Shown here in pieces: positions 10,194 through 21,263 of a stretch of 64,000 nucleotides of DNA. This DNA comes from Ischnura elegans (Eukaryota > Arthropoda > Insecta > Odonata > Coenagrionidae), in the NCBI RefSeq assembly GCF_921293095.1, contig NC_060246.1:12046001-12110000 (forward strand), written 5' to 3'. The notes beneath the pieces are model-generated. The model saw nothing but the letters and a program-made list of their open reading frames with translations, did not search any database and had not been told where the DNA came from. Position 1 is the first letter of the stretch; the number at the start of each line of letters is the position of its first letter. Both the position numbers and the translations under genes were made by a program.

Positions 10194-11455
10194 TAGTGCA
10201 TTATAATCCTGATTTATCAGTAAAATTGATTTGCAATGCCAGCAGTAAGGGAATTGCTGGGATGTTGGTGCATATTTTTTGAGAATGGTGAGGAAAAACC
10301 TATATGCTTTGTGTCAAGAGTTCTATCACCTGCTGAAATGAATTATTCTGTAATTCACAAAGAAGCCTTAGCAATTTATTGGTCAATAAAAAAAAATTTC
10401 TCAATACTTATTGGAAAGAAAATTCATTTTGGAGACAGATCACAGCCCTTCGTTAGCATTATTTGGTGAACATAAAGGTATTCCACAAATGGGAGCTAAT
10501 CCGTTACAGAGGTGGGAGTTGTTTCTGTCTGAATATGGCTATACAATAAAATACATCTACCAGTTGATGAAAATGACATTAATGATGAAACTGAGAATTT
10601 TGTGGATGATTATATCAACTTAGTTAGTAATTGTGTACCAATTGATAATGATCAAATAAGAATTGTTACAAAAAAGGCAAGGTTCTTAGTAAGGTTTTGT
10701 ATTACATTAAGTCAGGATGGTTAGATACTTGCGATTAATTGGAATTGAAGCCTTATTTTTTAAGGAAAAATGAATTGTACATTGAAAATGGAGCAATCAT
10801 GTGGGGTTATAGAATAGTCATTCGAGAGAAGTTTAAAATTCATTTATTAACTGACCTGCATTCTACTCACATGGGAATGTCATAGATGAAAAATTTAGCC
10901 AGAGTTTATTTTTGGTGGCCAAATTTAAATGATGAAATTGAAAAATTTTGTTAAAGTTGTAGGTAATGTTTGTTTGACAAATAGCATAAACCCAAATAAA
11001 TGTGAAGTGATCAATTGGCCAGAAACTAAAGAGGTATTTGATCGAATTCATGCAGATTTCCTAGATCCAATTAAAGGTAAGCAGTATCTCATTGTACCAG
11101 TCAGCTTTTCAAAATGGCCTGAGGTATATGAAATGGCAAAGCTAGATTCAGAAACGACTATTGAAAAGTTGAGAGACATATTTGCCAGGTTTGGAATTCC
11201 AAAATTGCTAGTGAGTGACAATGGAAGGCAGTTTGTTTCACAAGAATTTGTAAACTTTTGTGCTGTGAATAAAATTAAGCATGTTACTTCTGCTCCATTT
11301 CATCCAGCAACCAATGGTGCTGCTGAAAATGCTGTCAAGACTTTCAAATATTCTTTATATAAACTGTTAAGTGATGATAAACACAAAGGTTGCTCATTAA
11401 ATACACTCATAAATAAGGTTTTGTTTAGCTATAGAAATACTCCACACTGTATAAC
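10194..11455 (+). mobile_element. Old Gypsy relic, part 2 (RNase H and integrase)
   Basis: Continues the relic after the 8297-10193 insert: HYNPDLSVKLICNAS (RNase H start), KPICFVSRVLSPAEMNYSVI, KEALAIYWSIKK, then the integrase zinc region (LHSTHMG, YFWWPNLNDEIE, 10850-10945) and the integrase core. Several stops and frame changes interrupt the RNase H part. Part 3 resumes at 15749. Confidence 0.85.
10929..11455 (+). pseudogene. Gypsy integrase core, open until the nested insertion
   Basis: The DDE integrase that joins retroelement cDNA to chromosomal DNA. All three catalytic acidic positions can be seen: Asp in RIHADFLDP (11044), Asp in LLVSDNGRQF (11210) and Glu in GAAENAVKTF (11313). FHPATNGAAENA is the usual context for the Glu. 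The frame is open for 175 codons, then runs into the 5' LTR of the younger Gypsy copy at 11456, which replaces its C-terminus with LTR-encoded residues. The displaced C-terminus resumes at 15749 (NESPSYRMFNRKVR). Upstream RNase H and RT are frame-broken, so this is a relic, despite its intact core. Confidence 0.85.
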
Positions 11456-11570
11456 TGTGATGTATTGGTGTGTTTTGTTTATTGAATTGTTATGGGTTGT
11501 CATGGTGTGGATCTGGAGAATAAAGACCGTTCTTAAAAGTGGCTCCTTATATTAATGTGCAGACATTACA
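11456..11570 (+). repeat. 5' LTR (115 bp)
   Basis: TG...CA-bounded direct repeat, identical over all 115 bases to 15634-15748. It is unusually short for a Gypsy LTR. It contains GGAGAATAAAGACCG, an AATAAA polyadenylation hexamer. Confidence 0.95.
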
Positions 11571-13627
11571 TTTGGCGACGAGGAAGCACGAATTCACATA
11601 ATTACGGTCAACAGCGGAAGGGCGTAGCCGTGATTGAGCGTGATCGTGATAGTAAAAGTACCAAGTTTGAGTGCAGGAAGATAGATTTTTTGGCGACGAC
11701 GTCGGCGGCTATGGGGACAACGCATCGCAGTGGCAGCTGTTCTCACGTGAACCGGCAACAACAACGTCCCACAAACCAAAGGAGGGAGGACACAACTAGG
11801 AGGGAGGAGAGAGTGTCTAGTGATGTAAAGTGTTATTGTTGTGGGAAGTCAGGCCATAGGGCCAATATGTGTAAATTCAAGTCATACAAGTGCTATAAGT
11901 GTGGCAAAGTAGGCCACTTGTCACAGGTTTGTCGAAGTCAAGATAGGGGTGTGTCAAATCCAAAGCCTAATAATTTTAGTACTAAGCCATCTAATCACTA
12001 TTGTGAACCCTGTGATTCTAATGATTGTATGCTAAACAAGCCTACTACTGACGATTCCAAGCAAAATAAGCCAACTAATGATTATATATATGATTTAACT
12101 AATCTATTTAATGTAAGTAAAACTAATGAAGTTGATGAAACCAATGATAGGGTAAGGCCTATTATGGTAAAATTGCAAGTTGAAGATAAGCTTTTGTATT
12201 TTGAAGTAGATAGTGGTGCTTGTGTCAGTGTCATAAATGAACAATGTTATCAAGACAATTTTACTTCAGTAAAGTTACTAAGTACCAATTTGGTATTAAG
12301 CTCATATACAAGCCAGCCTATCAAACCATTAGGGAAATTGAGCGTAATGGTAAAATATAGAAATATATGTAAACAGTTATCCTTATATGTAATAGCTAAG
12401 GGAGCAAATCCTTTAATGGGCAGAGACTGGATCCGTGATCTTGGGTTGGTAATTAAAATACCTAGTGGGGTTAGTAATATTATTATGAGCACTAACTCAG
12501 AGCATAGTAGGGATGTATGTAGTATAATAGATGCAGAATTTAAAATAGTTAATAGTTTATATCAAAAGTTTCCTGAGGTGTTTACTGATAAATTAGGCTG
12601 TTATAAGGGTGAGCCAGCTAGGTTAGTTTTAAAAGATAATGTTGTGCCTAGATTTCTGAAGCCTAGGCCGATACCTTTCTCCCTGAAAAACAAGGTAGAG
12701 GCTGAGATAGATAGATTGGTAAGGGAAGGTATTTTGTCACCTGTGAGTGATAGTGAATGGGGAAGTCCCATTGTTCCAATAGTAAAAAAAACCGGGGAAT
12801 TACGTTTGTGTGCAGATTTCAGGGTTTCTTCACTAAATGATTCGCTAATCATCAATAGACATCCAATACCTAGGATTGAAGATCTTTTTAATACGTTACA
12901 AAAAGGTAGAACTTTCTCCAAAATGGACCTATCCCAAGCTTATCAGCAGATATGCTTAGATGACCAATCAAAGAAATTGTGTACTATAAGTACTACAAAA
13001 GGGCTATTTATGTACAATAGAGTTCCCTATGGAGTGGCCTCTGCACCAGGTATTTTTCAGAAAATAATGGAAACCATTCTCGCTGGTATTCCAGGAGTTG
13101 TTTGTTTCCTTGATGACATTTTGATTACTGGGGAAAATAATGATGTTCACAAGGAAAGGTTATATGAAGTTTGCAATAGATTAAAAGTGAGTGGTCTCAG
13201 TGTGAGTAAAAAGAAGTGTGAATTTTTCCGCAAGTCAATTGAGTACTTGGGTTATGTTTTGAGTGAGGATGGCCTAAGTACATCGCCATCTAAAATAAGC
13301 GCTATTGAAAAGGCGCCTACTCCCACTGATGTTTCACAATTAAAGGCATTTTTAGGTATGGTTAATTATTATGGAAAATATGTGCCTCATTTATCTACTA
13401 TTGCAGCACCTTTGTATAGTTTGTTGAGGAAAGATAGTGTTTTTGAGTGGTCAATCTCATGTGAACAAGCATTCAAGCTAATCAAGAATAAATTAGTTTC
13501 AGCTCCAATATTGGCACATTATGACCCTAACCTACCGGTAAGATTAGCTACTGATAGTTCTAGCTATGGTTTAGGCTGTGTATTAAGTCAGTTACAGAAG
13601 GATGGTTCTGAGAAACCAATTTGTTAG
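11571..13627 (+). CDS. Gag-Pol fragment: zinc knuckles, protease, RT, RNase H start
   Basis: A long open frame ending at TAG (13625-13627). Numbering from 11555: two CCHC zinc knuckles (CYCCGKSGHRANMC at about 92, CYKCGKVGHLSQVC at about 113), aspartic protease active site VDSGACVSV (about 218) with PLMGRDWIRDLG downstream, RT with EWGSPIVPIVKK, LCADF, YGVASAPGIFQKI and catalytic FLDD (about 517), and the RNase H start LATDSSSYGLGCVL (about 665). The capsid part of Gag is absent: only about 90 mostly basic residues precede the first knuckle, so an internal deletion is likely. The TAG falls where the family has an aromatic codon in [14 protein letters not shown]; reading resumes in the same frame. 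Confidence 0.92.
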
Positions 13628-13849
13628 ACATCAAGGACCTTATCAAAGGCTGAAATGGGGTACAGTGTCATAGACAAGGAGGCTTTAGGTATTATTTATG
13701 GTGTGCGAAAGTTTAATCAATATTTGTATGGTAGAAAGTTTACTTTAATAACTGATCACAAACCATTGATATCTATTTTTGGATCAAAGAAAGGTTTACC
13801 TGCTTATGCAGCAAGCAGACTTCAGTGCAAACGCCGATTGCTTATCTAG
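13628..13849 (+). pseudogene. RNase H continuation, ended by an internal deletion
   Basis: Same frame as the preceding CDS after the [23 protein letters not shown], then [12 protein letters not shown] with the conserved Asp-His, to PAYAASRLQ (about 13826). There the sequence jumps directly to [10 protein letters not shown], which in the family follows some 35 residues later. About 100 bases are therefore deleted at 13826-13830, with a frame change. Confidence 0.85.
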
Positions 13850-14567
13850 ATTGCCTTTGAATGTAAAAGAATTTCAGTTTGAGTCAGAGGATGTAAATTA
13901 TGTAGGTACTTATTTGCAATTTATTCAAGAGAATGACATACCAGTTGATTTTAATAACGTTATAGAGGAAACAAAAAGGGATGTTTTGTTAAGGAAAGTG
14001 TACAACTATGTATTGTATGGTTGGCCAAATAACCACTCAAATATGGACAATGAATTAAAACCGTATTTCCAGCGGCAAGGTGAATTAGCTATTGAAAATG
14101 GTATTATTGTTTGGGGGCATAGGATAGTTGTACCTCATAGTTTACGTAAGCCATTATTAACTGAGTTGCATTGCGGACACCTTGGCATTGTTAAGATGAA
14201 AGCCATGGCTCGTTCGTATTTTTGGTGGCCAGGTTTAGACTCAGACATTGAGAATTTAGCCAACAGTTGTCCACCTTGCTTGTCTGTGAGGCAGAACCCT
14301 AAAAAGTGTAACCTACATGTGTGGGAGTATCCCAAGAGTGTGTGGGAACGTTTACATATTGATTTCTTAGGGCCTGTAAGTAACAAACTATATCTTGTTA
14401 TAGTAGATGCTCATAGTAAATGGTTGGAGGTGGAAGAGGTAAGCTCAACATCAGCTAATCAGACTATTACAAAATTAAGTGCTTTGTTTGCAAGGTTTGG
14501 TTTACCGCAACAAATAGTTCAGATAATGGTCCACCCTTCAATTCTGGTGAATTTAAGGATTTTCTAA
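13830..14567 (+). CDS. Gypsy integrase, N-terminal and core (frameshifted)
   Basis: Starts at [10 protein letters not shown], the end of the RNase H/linker, and runs through the integrase zinc domain ([20 protein letters not shown] then CPPC: the HHCC pattern is complete) into the catalytic core: first Asp in LHIDFLGP (14358), then [11 protein letters not shown] single-base deletion at about 14519 shifts the frame just before the second catalytic Asp (in the SDNG motif), so the open frame ends at TAA 14565. The rest of the integrase reads from about 14520 in another frame. Confidence 0.88.
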   Translation, partial: NADCLSRLPLNVKEFQFESEDVNYVGTYLQFIQENDIPVDFNNVIEETKRDVLLRKVYNYVLYGWPNNHSNMDNELKPYFQRQGELAIENGIIVWGHRIVVPHSLRKPLLTELHCGHLGIVKMKAMARSYFWWPGLDSDIENLANSCPPCLSVRQNPKKCNLHVWEYPKSVWERLHIDFLGPVSNKLYLVIVDAHSKWLEVEEVSSTSANQTITKLSALFARFGLPQQIVQIMVHPSILVNLRIF

Positions 14568-15373
14568 GATGCAATGGCATTAAGCATACCTTATCGCCAC
14601 CTTACCATCCAGCTACAAATGGTCAAGCAGAAAATTCTGTGAAGAATGTAAAAAAGCGTGTTAACCTAGCTTTAAGTAGTAATGACAATGTAAATATGGC
14701 TTTATATAAATTTCTACTTGTTTATAGAAATTCGGTACATTTAACAACTAATGAAACGCCAGCTATGTTATTGTTTGGGCGACCAATCAGAACAAGGTTA
14801 GATCTCATTAGACCTAATCTTCAAAGTTATGTATACAATAAACAGAGTAAGCAAGTTGCAAATTATGGGGGTTGTAAGACGAGAATGTTATCTGAGGGTC
14901 AACCTGTAGTTGTACGGGATTTCAGAGGCAGAAATAAATGGATAGGAGCAGTAATTGTTAAGAGACTGAGTGCAGTATCATACTTGGTGAAATTAAAGAA
15001 TGATGTCATTTGGAAACGTCATATCGATCAAATTATAGACCTAAATAGTGAGCCTCTCATGCCTTCAATTGTACCTGATAAGGTGATTCCACTGGAACAA
15101 TTATTGTTGCCTAGAGTGACAGACGACAGGCTGTCGAAGGAGGGGGGGTCACCTCTGCAGAGCACACCATCTCAACAGTACAGTCCCAAGAATACACCGC
15201 CTCATCATTCTAGCAGTGAATACGCTAGGCTGAAGTCTGATATGCCTCAGCATGACGTCACTTCACCTAACTTAACTTCACGGCAATTAGTTAAATCTGA
15301 TAGTCCAAAACAGAGAATAGAGAGGCGTTACCCTGTGCGAGAGCGCAGGCAGGTGGAAAGGTTAAACTTGTAA
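14520..15373 (+). CDS. Gypsy integrase C-terminal part
   Basis: After the one-base deletion this frame gives the second catalytic Asp (SDNGPP), NGIKHTLSPPYHPATNGQ with the third catalytic Glu (AENSVK, 14622), the C-terminal SH3-like part (VVVRDFRGRNKWIGAVIVKR) and a basic tail ending RYPVRERRQVERLNL before TAA (15371-15373). An LTR-proximal non-coding stretch of 260 bases follows. With one base restored, integrase would be continuous, so the lesion is minor and recent. Confidence 0.88.
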
Positions 15374-15633
15374 GCATTATATATTATTTGATGTTCATGC
15401 TTGTTAATTTGAATTTGATTGTTATTGTGCATTGTATGCTTTATGTATGTTATTCATTATGATTGTTTGTTTCTGTCGATTTCTATGTTACAAGGTATTA
15501 TTATTTTTTTTGTGCATTGGGAAGAATATTGTTTTTGTGTAGTAGTTCAGGTTTGCTGATGTTAAAGTTTTGTGGAGGTTGCTAAATTTGAATTTGTTAT
15601 GAACGGTGGTCTTCGGAGTATGGGGGGAGGAGA
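15374..15633 (+). other. 3' untranslated region and polypurine tract of the young Gypsy copy
   Basis: T-rich non-coding sequence between the end of integrase and the 3' LTR. The final bases, 15619-15633 (TATGGGGGGAGGAGA), form the polypurine tract used to prime plus-strand DNA synthesis. Confidence 0.8.
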
Positions 15634-15748
15634 TGTGATGTATTGGTGTGTTTTGTTTATTGAATTGTTATGGGTTGTCATGGTGTGGATCTGGAGAATA
15701 AAGACCGTTCTTAAAAGTGGCTCCTTATATTAATGTGCAGACATTACA
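15634..15748 (+). repeat. 3' LTR (115 bp)
   Basis: Identical to the 5' LTR, followed by the target duplication ATAAC at 15749-15753. Confidence 0.95.
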
Positions 15749-15999
15749 ATAACCAATGAAAGTCCTTCTTATAGGATGTTCAATAGGAAAGTTAGAAGTA
15801 TATTTGAATATGTGAAAGAAACTACATTAGATTGCAAACCTTCTCGGAAATTGTTAAACTTGAAAATGAAGATTTAATTTGGCGTAGACATACTGGTCAG
15901 ATGATTAAAACGTGCGAGTTCAATTCAGGTTTGGAGCAAGGGCATGTTATAAATAGTGACTTCGGAGAGCTTGACACTAATATATATGACTATAGTCAC
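15749..15999 (+). mobile_element. Old Gypsy relic, part 3 (integrase C-terminus)
   Basis: Directly after the young copy, the frame gives TNESPSYRMFNRKVRSIFEY, the integrase C-terminal region that belongs after RNTPHCI at 11450. It continues with DLIWRRHTGQMIK in another frame and ends near TAA at 15999. This confirms that 7.3-8.3, 10.2-11.46 and 15.75-16.0 kb are one element. Confidence 0.8.
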
Positions 16000-16780
16000 T
16001 AAATAATGTAAAGGCCAGTACATACCGACATGTAAGGCGTTCACCAAAAATGTTAACCCAAACGTTCTGAAACCAAAATAACTCCCATTGCTTTACTCTG
16101 CATCAAATAAGCGGTCTACTTGAAATATAACAAGAAGAGTTTACCTATTTATTATTCATTCTTTAATTTTTAACACACAATGATGAACATCGAGATAAAT
16201 GCTTCGTAAGGATAATGTTCGTCAGAATTGTTACCCTAAGTTCACATCAAATATTTACACTGATATATTCCTCAAACATGTTGGCCCCTATAGTTAGATG
16301 ATATCAAAACCAAACCACTTCATGAATTTGAGACACTTTCTAGTCACCAAATTATGTAGAGGCCAGTACATACCGACATGAAGGCCAAAAATGTTAACCC
16401 AAACGTTCTGAAACCAAAATAACTCCCATTGCTTTACTTTCCATTATATAAGCGGTCTATTTGAAATATAACAAGAAATATTTACCTATTTATTATTAAT
16501 TCTTTAATTTTTACCACACAATGATGAATATCGAGATAAATGCTTCGTAAGGAAAATGTTCGTCAGAATTGTTACCCGAAGTTCACAACAAATATTTACA
16601 CTGATATATTCCTCAAACATGTTTGCCCATAGTTAGATGATATCAAAACCAAACCACTTAAAGAACTTGAGACACATTATATTCACCATCTAATGTAAAG
16701 GCCAATAAATACCGACATAAAGATGTTCACCACAAACGTTTACCCGAACGTTCTGAAACAAAAATCACTCCCGGGGCCTA
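15996..16780. repeat. Tandem repeat, period about 345 bp, 2.3 copies
   Basis: The unit begins TAGTCAC(T/C)AAAT(A/T)ATGTA(A/G)AGGCCAG near 15994 and again near 16341; a third, shorter copy starts near 16680. Copies share AACCCAAACGTTCTGAAACC, GAGATAAATGCTTCGTAAGG and TATTCCTCAAACATG. The array starts where the old Gypsy reading frame ends, so it may be part of its 3' region. It is non-coding. Confidence 0.85.
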
Positions 16781-16925
16781 ATTGTGCATCAAATATTACT
16801 ATAATATCGGTTTCCAATTGAATTGTACTTTTCTATGCACCTCGAGCACAAAAATTCGACTTTCTTTACATTTTTCAATAACCTTCCGCTTTCGGCATTA
16901 CTGAATTTACATTAACATACATCCA

Positions 16926-16933
16926 CTTGTTAA
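16926..16933. repeat. Target-site duplication CTTGTTAA, left
   Basis: Eight-base flank identical to 29377-29384, immediately outside the inverted terminus TAGTGATGGG. An 8-bp duplication is the hallmark of hAT transposition. Confidence 0.9.
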
Positions 16934-17040
16934 TAGTGATGGGTCGATCATGAACGATTCGATCAAAAAGATTGAATCACTAGGTGAATCAAATGACTCA
17001 TGATTCATTTCGTTAAACAAGTCGATCATCAATCATCAAT
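16934..17040 (+). repeat. Left terminal inverted repeat and subterminal motifs
   Basis: Begins TAGTGATGGGTCGATCAT and continues with several GAT(T)GAATCA(C)T, GATTCGATCA and GACTCATGATTC motifs that match, in reverse complement, the dense motif array at 29120-29376. Repeated subterminal motifs are the usual transposase-binding arrangement of hAT elements. Confidence 0.8.
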
Positions 17041-19043
17041 GGGTGCATTCAGGGGGAGTGATCGCTCCCTGATCAGTGAGCGGACTGTGACGTCAGCGCT
17101 CACTGAGCGATCACATCCCTCCCTGGATGGTGAATGCTCAGTGAGCGCTTTGGTGGGGAACTTGAAATGCAAAACATTCAATATGGCGCCCAGCGCTTGT
17201 GTTTACTTTCGTGTAGCGGCTGCGAAATATCCTTTAATTCCTGTGATAAGTTCATACCTTGTGACTCTGTCCCGAATATATATCACTCTTAATGTACGGG
17301 CCTTAAGGATTTATCGCTAACAGTTCTTTGCGAGTCGCGTGATATTTATTGGAAATGCCTTTTGTGTCAATCGTCCAAATATTTCGTTGGGAATCTGGCG
17401 CCTGACATTGAAGTCTTGAAAAAAGAGGTTTTTGCACTAAAATGGACGTCTTTCCCATGTTTAGAAAGCAATAGTTTCACATTTGCTAATTCCGTGAAAT
17501 CCGCTTCGTCTTATAGTTTCTTGAATGAGATTTAATAATTGATCAAGGACAGCAGTAGACGTTATTATCACAACAAACTGTTTGTGAACATCGGGTGACT
17601 AATGATGAAGTTATATCTCAGCATTACGGGACGTAGTGTGGCGGATGTTTTGAGGAAGTGCTGGTAAACCGGTCAAATTAAAAAAAATGCTGGTGTTATC
17701 GTACTAACCAAATCTGACATTACTTTTGAAGTGAGCTATGTGCCACATGAGCTTCTAATTGAGGAATGGACTTTGAATGTGCTCGGGTTAATGTTCATGT
17801 TCCTGCTGATGACAAACAAATTTTTGTTATATCTTCTTGTCGTTCGCCAGCGAGTAGTTTTAAGGGTTTTTAAAATCGCTGAACAACTTGCTTGATGCCA
17901 ACTTTTTATTGACATAATAGAGTTAGCCTCTAACATTCAACATTTCTAGTTCTGTCTACTTTATGTATGCCACTCACTTTGTCAGAGGTCACATGAAAGG
18001 TTGTACTCTTAACCCTGATATCACTGTAATATATGTTTCTCTACCAGAAGACCAATATTTATAAAGGTACCTTGGTATTTATAAAGGTAAAGGACGCAAA
18101 TTTGACCGTGGGACATCGGCTTTATGTACGATCATTCTCGCGTGTGTTATAGAAATTCACCGCTTTACACGATGCAATTTTGATTTTAACTTCATACATA
18201 CTTCAGCTATTGCGCAATGACGTCCCCCGTGTAAAACGGCCTGAAGGCAATGTTGAAGCCATGGTCCTTAATTACTTAGTTAACCCGGGAGAAAAATTAC
18301 TCACGCCTTATTTTTTGACTAAGCGGACAAGCAATACCTACCCCGCGATTTACGTATATAGATATATTTCAATTTATCTGAAGCGTATGAAATATAAATA
18401 AAGAATTAAAAACACATTTCAACTCGAAAATCCATTTTTCAGCGAAGGCTACATCTGAACCCTAAGACCGTGATCTGAACTTTACCTGGCTTACGACAAA
18501 ATTCCACCGCAGAATAATATTTTAGCCACCTAATTTAGTAAATAAATACGTAACAAAAGGCCTTCTGCCAATCGCATTTAATATGCCTACATTACGTATA
18601 AGTCATCCAGCGTTCGATACGTTACAATGTATAATTAATACGGCTGCTCGACTCGACAGTTCTTCGGCACTATATTTTGAACTCGCGCCGCCGCTCACTG
18701 GCCGGTGAGCGAGGTGATCATACTCGGAGTACGCTCACAAATATGGCGGCCGCTCACTAGTGATCGGATGGTGAGCGGTCGCATCCAGGGGGAGAGCGGT
18801 GGTTCGCTCGAGTCGTTCTTAATGTAGAAAGAGATAACATGAAAGCTAACCTAAATTTGGCAACAGCGCCCGTTGCAGACGATAATCATATACCGTGAAA
18901 TATAAACGTACGATTCAAAAAGCAAGTGTAAACGTTAAATTGGACGAAATACAGAAGAAATTGTTGTAACAAATGGAGCACGGATTAATTACAAGTGAAA
19001 AAAACACGAAGGAGTTTAACAATTGTTATATGGTTAAATATAT
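17041..19043. other. Left arm of giant element, non-coding
   Basis: Contains GGTGCATTCAGGGGGAG with a cluster of CTCAGTGAGCG / CGCTCACTGAG palindromic motifs (17041-17160), AATATGGCGCCCAGCGC, and a second motif cluster at 18690-18810 (GGTGAGCG, AATATGGCGGCCGCTCAC, GCATCCAGGGGGAG). Between the clusters is about 1.5 kb with no ORF I would support. The clusters have inverted counterparts at 28300-28530. Confidence 0.6.
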
Positions 19044-20639
19044 TTGACATTTCCAATTGACAGAAAGTGAAAACAACCAGGTTAACCTCATATTTCAGTG
19101 CTAATATCTAACTTTATAATGAACGGAACCAAAAAATGACGATAGAGTTGAATAAAGTTGCCTATTTCAAGTGACAGAAAGTGAAAACATCCAGGTTAAC
19201 CTCATATTCGAGTGCTAATATCTAATTTTATAAGGAACGGAACCAAAAAATGACGATAGAGTTGAATAAAGTTGCCTATTTCAAGTGACAGAAAGTGAAA
19301 ACATCCAGGTTAACCTCATATTCGAGTGCTAATATCTAATTTTATAATGAACGGAACCAAAAAATGACGATAGAGTTGAATAAAGTTGCCTATTTCAAGT
19401 GACAGAAAGTGAAAACATCCAGGTTAACCTCATATTCGAGTGCTAATATCTAATTTTATAATGAACGGAACCAAAAAATGACGATAGAGTTGAATAAAGT
19501 TGCCTATTTCAAGTGACAGAAAGTGAAAACATCCAGGTTAACCTCATATTCGAGTGCTAATATCTAATTTTATAATGAACGGAACCAAAAAATGACGATA
19601 GAGTTGAATAAAGTTGCCTATTTCAAGTGACAGAAAGTGAAAACATCCAGGTTAACCTCATATTTCAGTGCTAATATCTAACTTTATAATGAACGGAACC
19701 AAAAAATGACGATAGAGTTGAATAAAGTTGCCTATTTCAAGTGACAGAAAGTGAAAACATCCAGGTTAACCTCATATTTGAGTGCTAATATCTAATTTTA
19801 TAATGAACGGAACCAAAAAATGACGATAGAGTTGAATAAAGTTGCCTATTTCAAGTGACAGAAAGTGAAAACATCCAGGTTAACCTCATATTTGACTGCT
19901 AATATCTAATTTTATAATGAAGGGAACCAAAAAATGACGATAGAGTTGAATAAAGTTGCCTATTTCAAGTGACAGAAAGTGAAAACATCCAGGTTAACCT
20001 CATATTTGAGTGCTAATATCTAACTTTATAATGAACGGAACCAAAAAATGACGATAGAGTTGAATAAAGTTGCCTATTTCAAGTGACAGAAAGTGAAAAC
20101 ATCCAGGTTAACCTCATATTCGAGTGCTAATATCTAATTTTATAATGAACGGAACCAAAAAATGACGATAGAGTTGAATAAAGTTGCCTATTTCAAGTGA
20201 CAGAAAGTGAAAACATCCAGGTTAACCTCATATTTGAGTGCTAATATCTAATTTTATAATGAACGGAACCAAAAAATGACGATAGAGTTGAATAAAGTTG
20301 CCTATTTCAAGTGACAGAAAGTGAAAACATCCAGGTTAACCTCATATTCGAGTGCTAATATCTAATTTTATAATGAACGGAACCAAAAAATGACGATAGA
20401 GTTGAATAAAGTTGCCTATTTCAAGGGACAGAAAGTGAAAACATCCAGGTTAACCTCATATTTGAGTGCTAATATCTAATTTTATAATGAAGGGAACCAA
20501 AAAATGACGATAGAGTTGAATAAAGTTGCCTATTTCAAGTGACAGAAAGTGAAAACATCCAGGTTAACCTCATATTTGAGTGATAATATCTAATTTTATA
20601 ATGAAGGGAACCAAAAAATGACGATAGAGTTGAATAAAG
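19044..20639 (+). repeat. 114-bp satellite, 14 copies without indels
   Basis: The start TTGCCTATTTCAAGTGACAG recurs at 19158, 19272, 19386, 19500 and so on every 114 bases to 20526 and 20640. Copies differ by a few substitutions only (TATTCGAG / TATTTGAG / TATTTCAG; GAACGG / GAAGGG). Shared core: GTGAAAACATCCAGGTTAAC. More diverged half-copies continue at 20841-21000. The high uniformity implies recent expansion or homogenisation. Confidence 0.97.
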
Positions 20640-20643
20640 TTGC

Positions 20644-20840
20644 CAGGGGCGGATCCAGGATTTTTTTCTGGGAGGGGCACAAGCAAGGCCGTATCCAGGA
20701 TTTTGTTCTGGGTGGGGCACAAGGATACCTCGTAATACAAAACGAACGCAATGATAATGGGACGTTATTAAAAATTATGCATATTTTTGAGGGTCTGGGG
20801 GGGGCACGTGCCCCCGTGCCCCCCCCTGGATCCGCCTATG
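20644..20840. mobile_element. hAT MITE with perfect 8-bp TSD, copy 1
   Basis: Left end CAGGGGCGGATCCAGG and the reverse complement of the right end, CATAGGCGGATCCAGG, match. The 8-bp duplication AAAGTTGC flanks it (20636-20643 and 20841-20848). It sits inside the last 114-bp satellite unit. Near the left end GGATCCAGGATTTT is repeated in modified form (GTATCCAGGATTTT), and a GCACGTGCCCCC hairpin lies near the right end. A second copy is at 25839-26038. Confidence 0.93.
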
Positions 20841-21020
20841 AAAGTTGCCTATATCAAGAGACAGATAATGATAACTTTGAGGCTAACCTCATAATTTAGT
20901 GCAAATATCTTATTTTAATGCCAATGGTAACACCAGCTTATGTTTCAGTGAAATATATTTGCCTATTGCATATGAAAGAAAGGGATAACTAAATGGCAAA
21001 CCTCATGTATACATTATTTA
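20841..21020 (+). repeat. Diverged satellite units
   Basis: After the MITE the satellite resumes as GTTGCCTATATCAAGAGACA and then TTTGCCTATTGCATATGAAAG. These units are intermediate between the left array and the inverted right array (TTTCACTGCAATATGCAAAT on the plus strand at 27.4-28.1 kb), linking the two arms. Confidence 0.75.
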
Positions 21021-21263
21021 AAATATTATATTTCTTTGTGAAGGGAATGGCTTTGGGAAGTAATTTTTCCTTGTCAGCTATTTTTTTCTTTTTAGGTCTA
21101 CAAATACCTGGTAATGAGTGTTTTATCATCACTTTATTTTTATTATGTTGTACCTAAATGGTTTTTCAAGGGACCAATGTTTGAATCCAGTTGAAACCTA
21201 TTAATGTACAGAGTGAAAATACTATCAGCATATTTTATTACCACAAAAAATCCTTTCAAAGCA

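Larger units (their letters stand above)
11456..15748 (+). mobile_element. Younger Gypsy LTR retrotransposon with 115-bp LTRs, nested
   Basis: Identical 115-bp LTRs (11456-11570 and 15634-15748) begin TGTGATG and end ATTACA. They are flanked by the 5-bp duplication ATAAC (11451-11455 and 15749-15753). Directly inside the 5' LTR is TTTGGCGACGAGGAAGC, a likely primer-binding region. A purine tract TATGGGGGGAGGAGA precedes the 3' LTR. The interior encodes zinc knuckles, protease, RT, RNase H and integrase in the Ty3/Gypsy order, with one nonsense codon, one deletion and one single-base frameshift. Most of Gag is missing. Identical LTRs indicate recent insertion. Confidence 0.95.
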
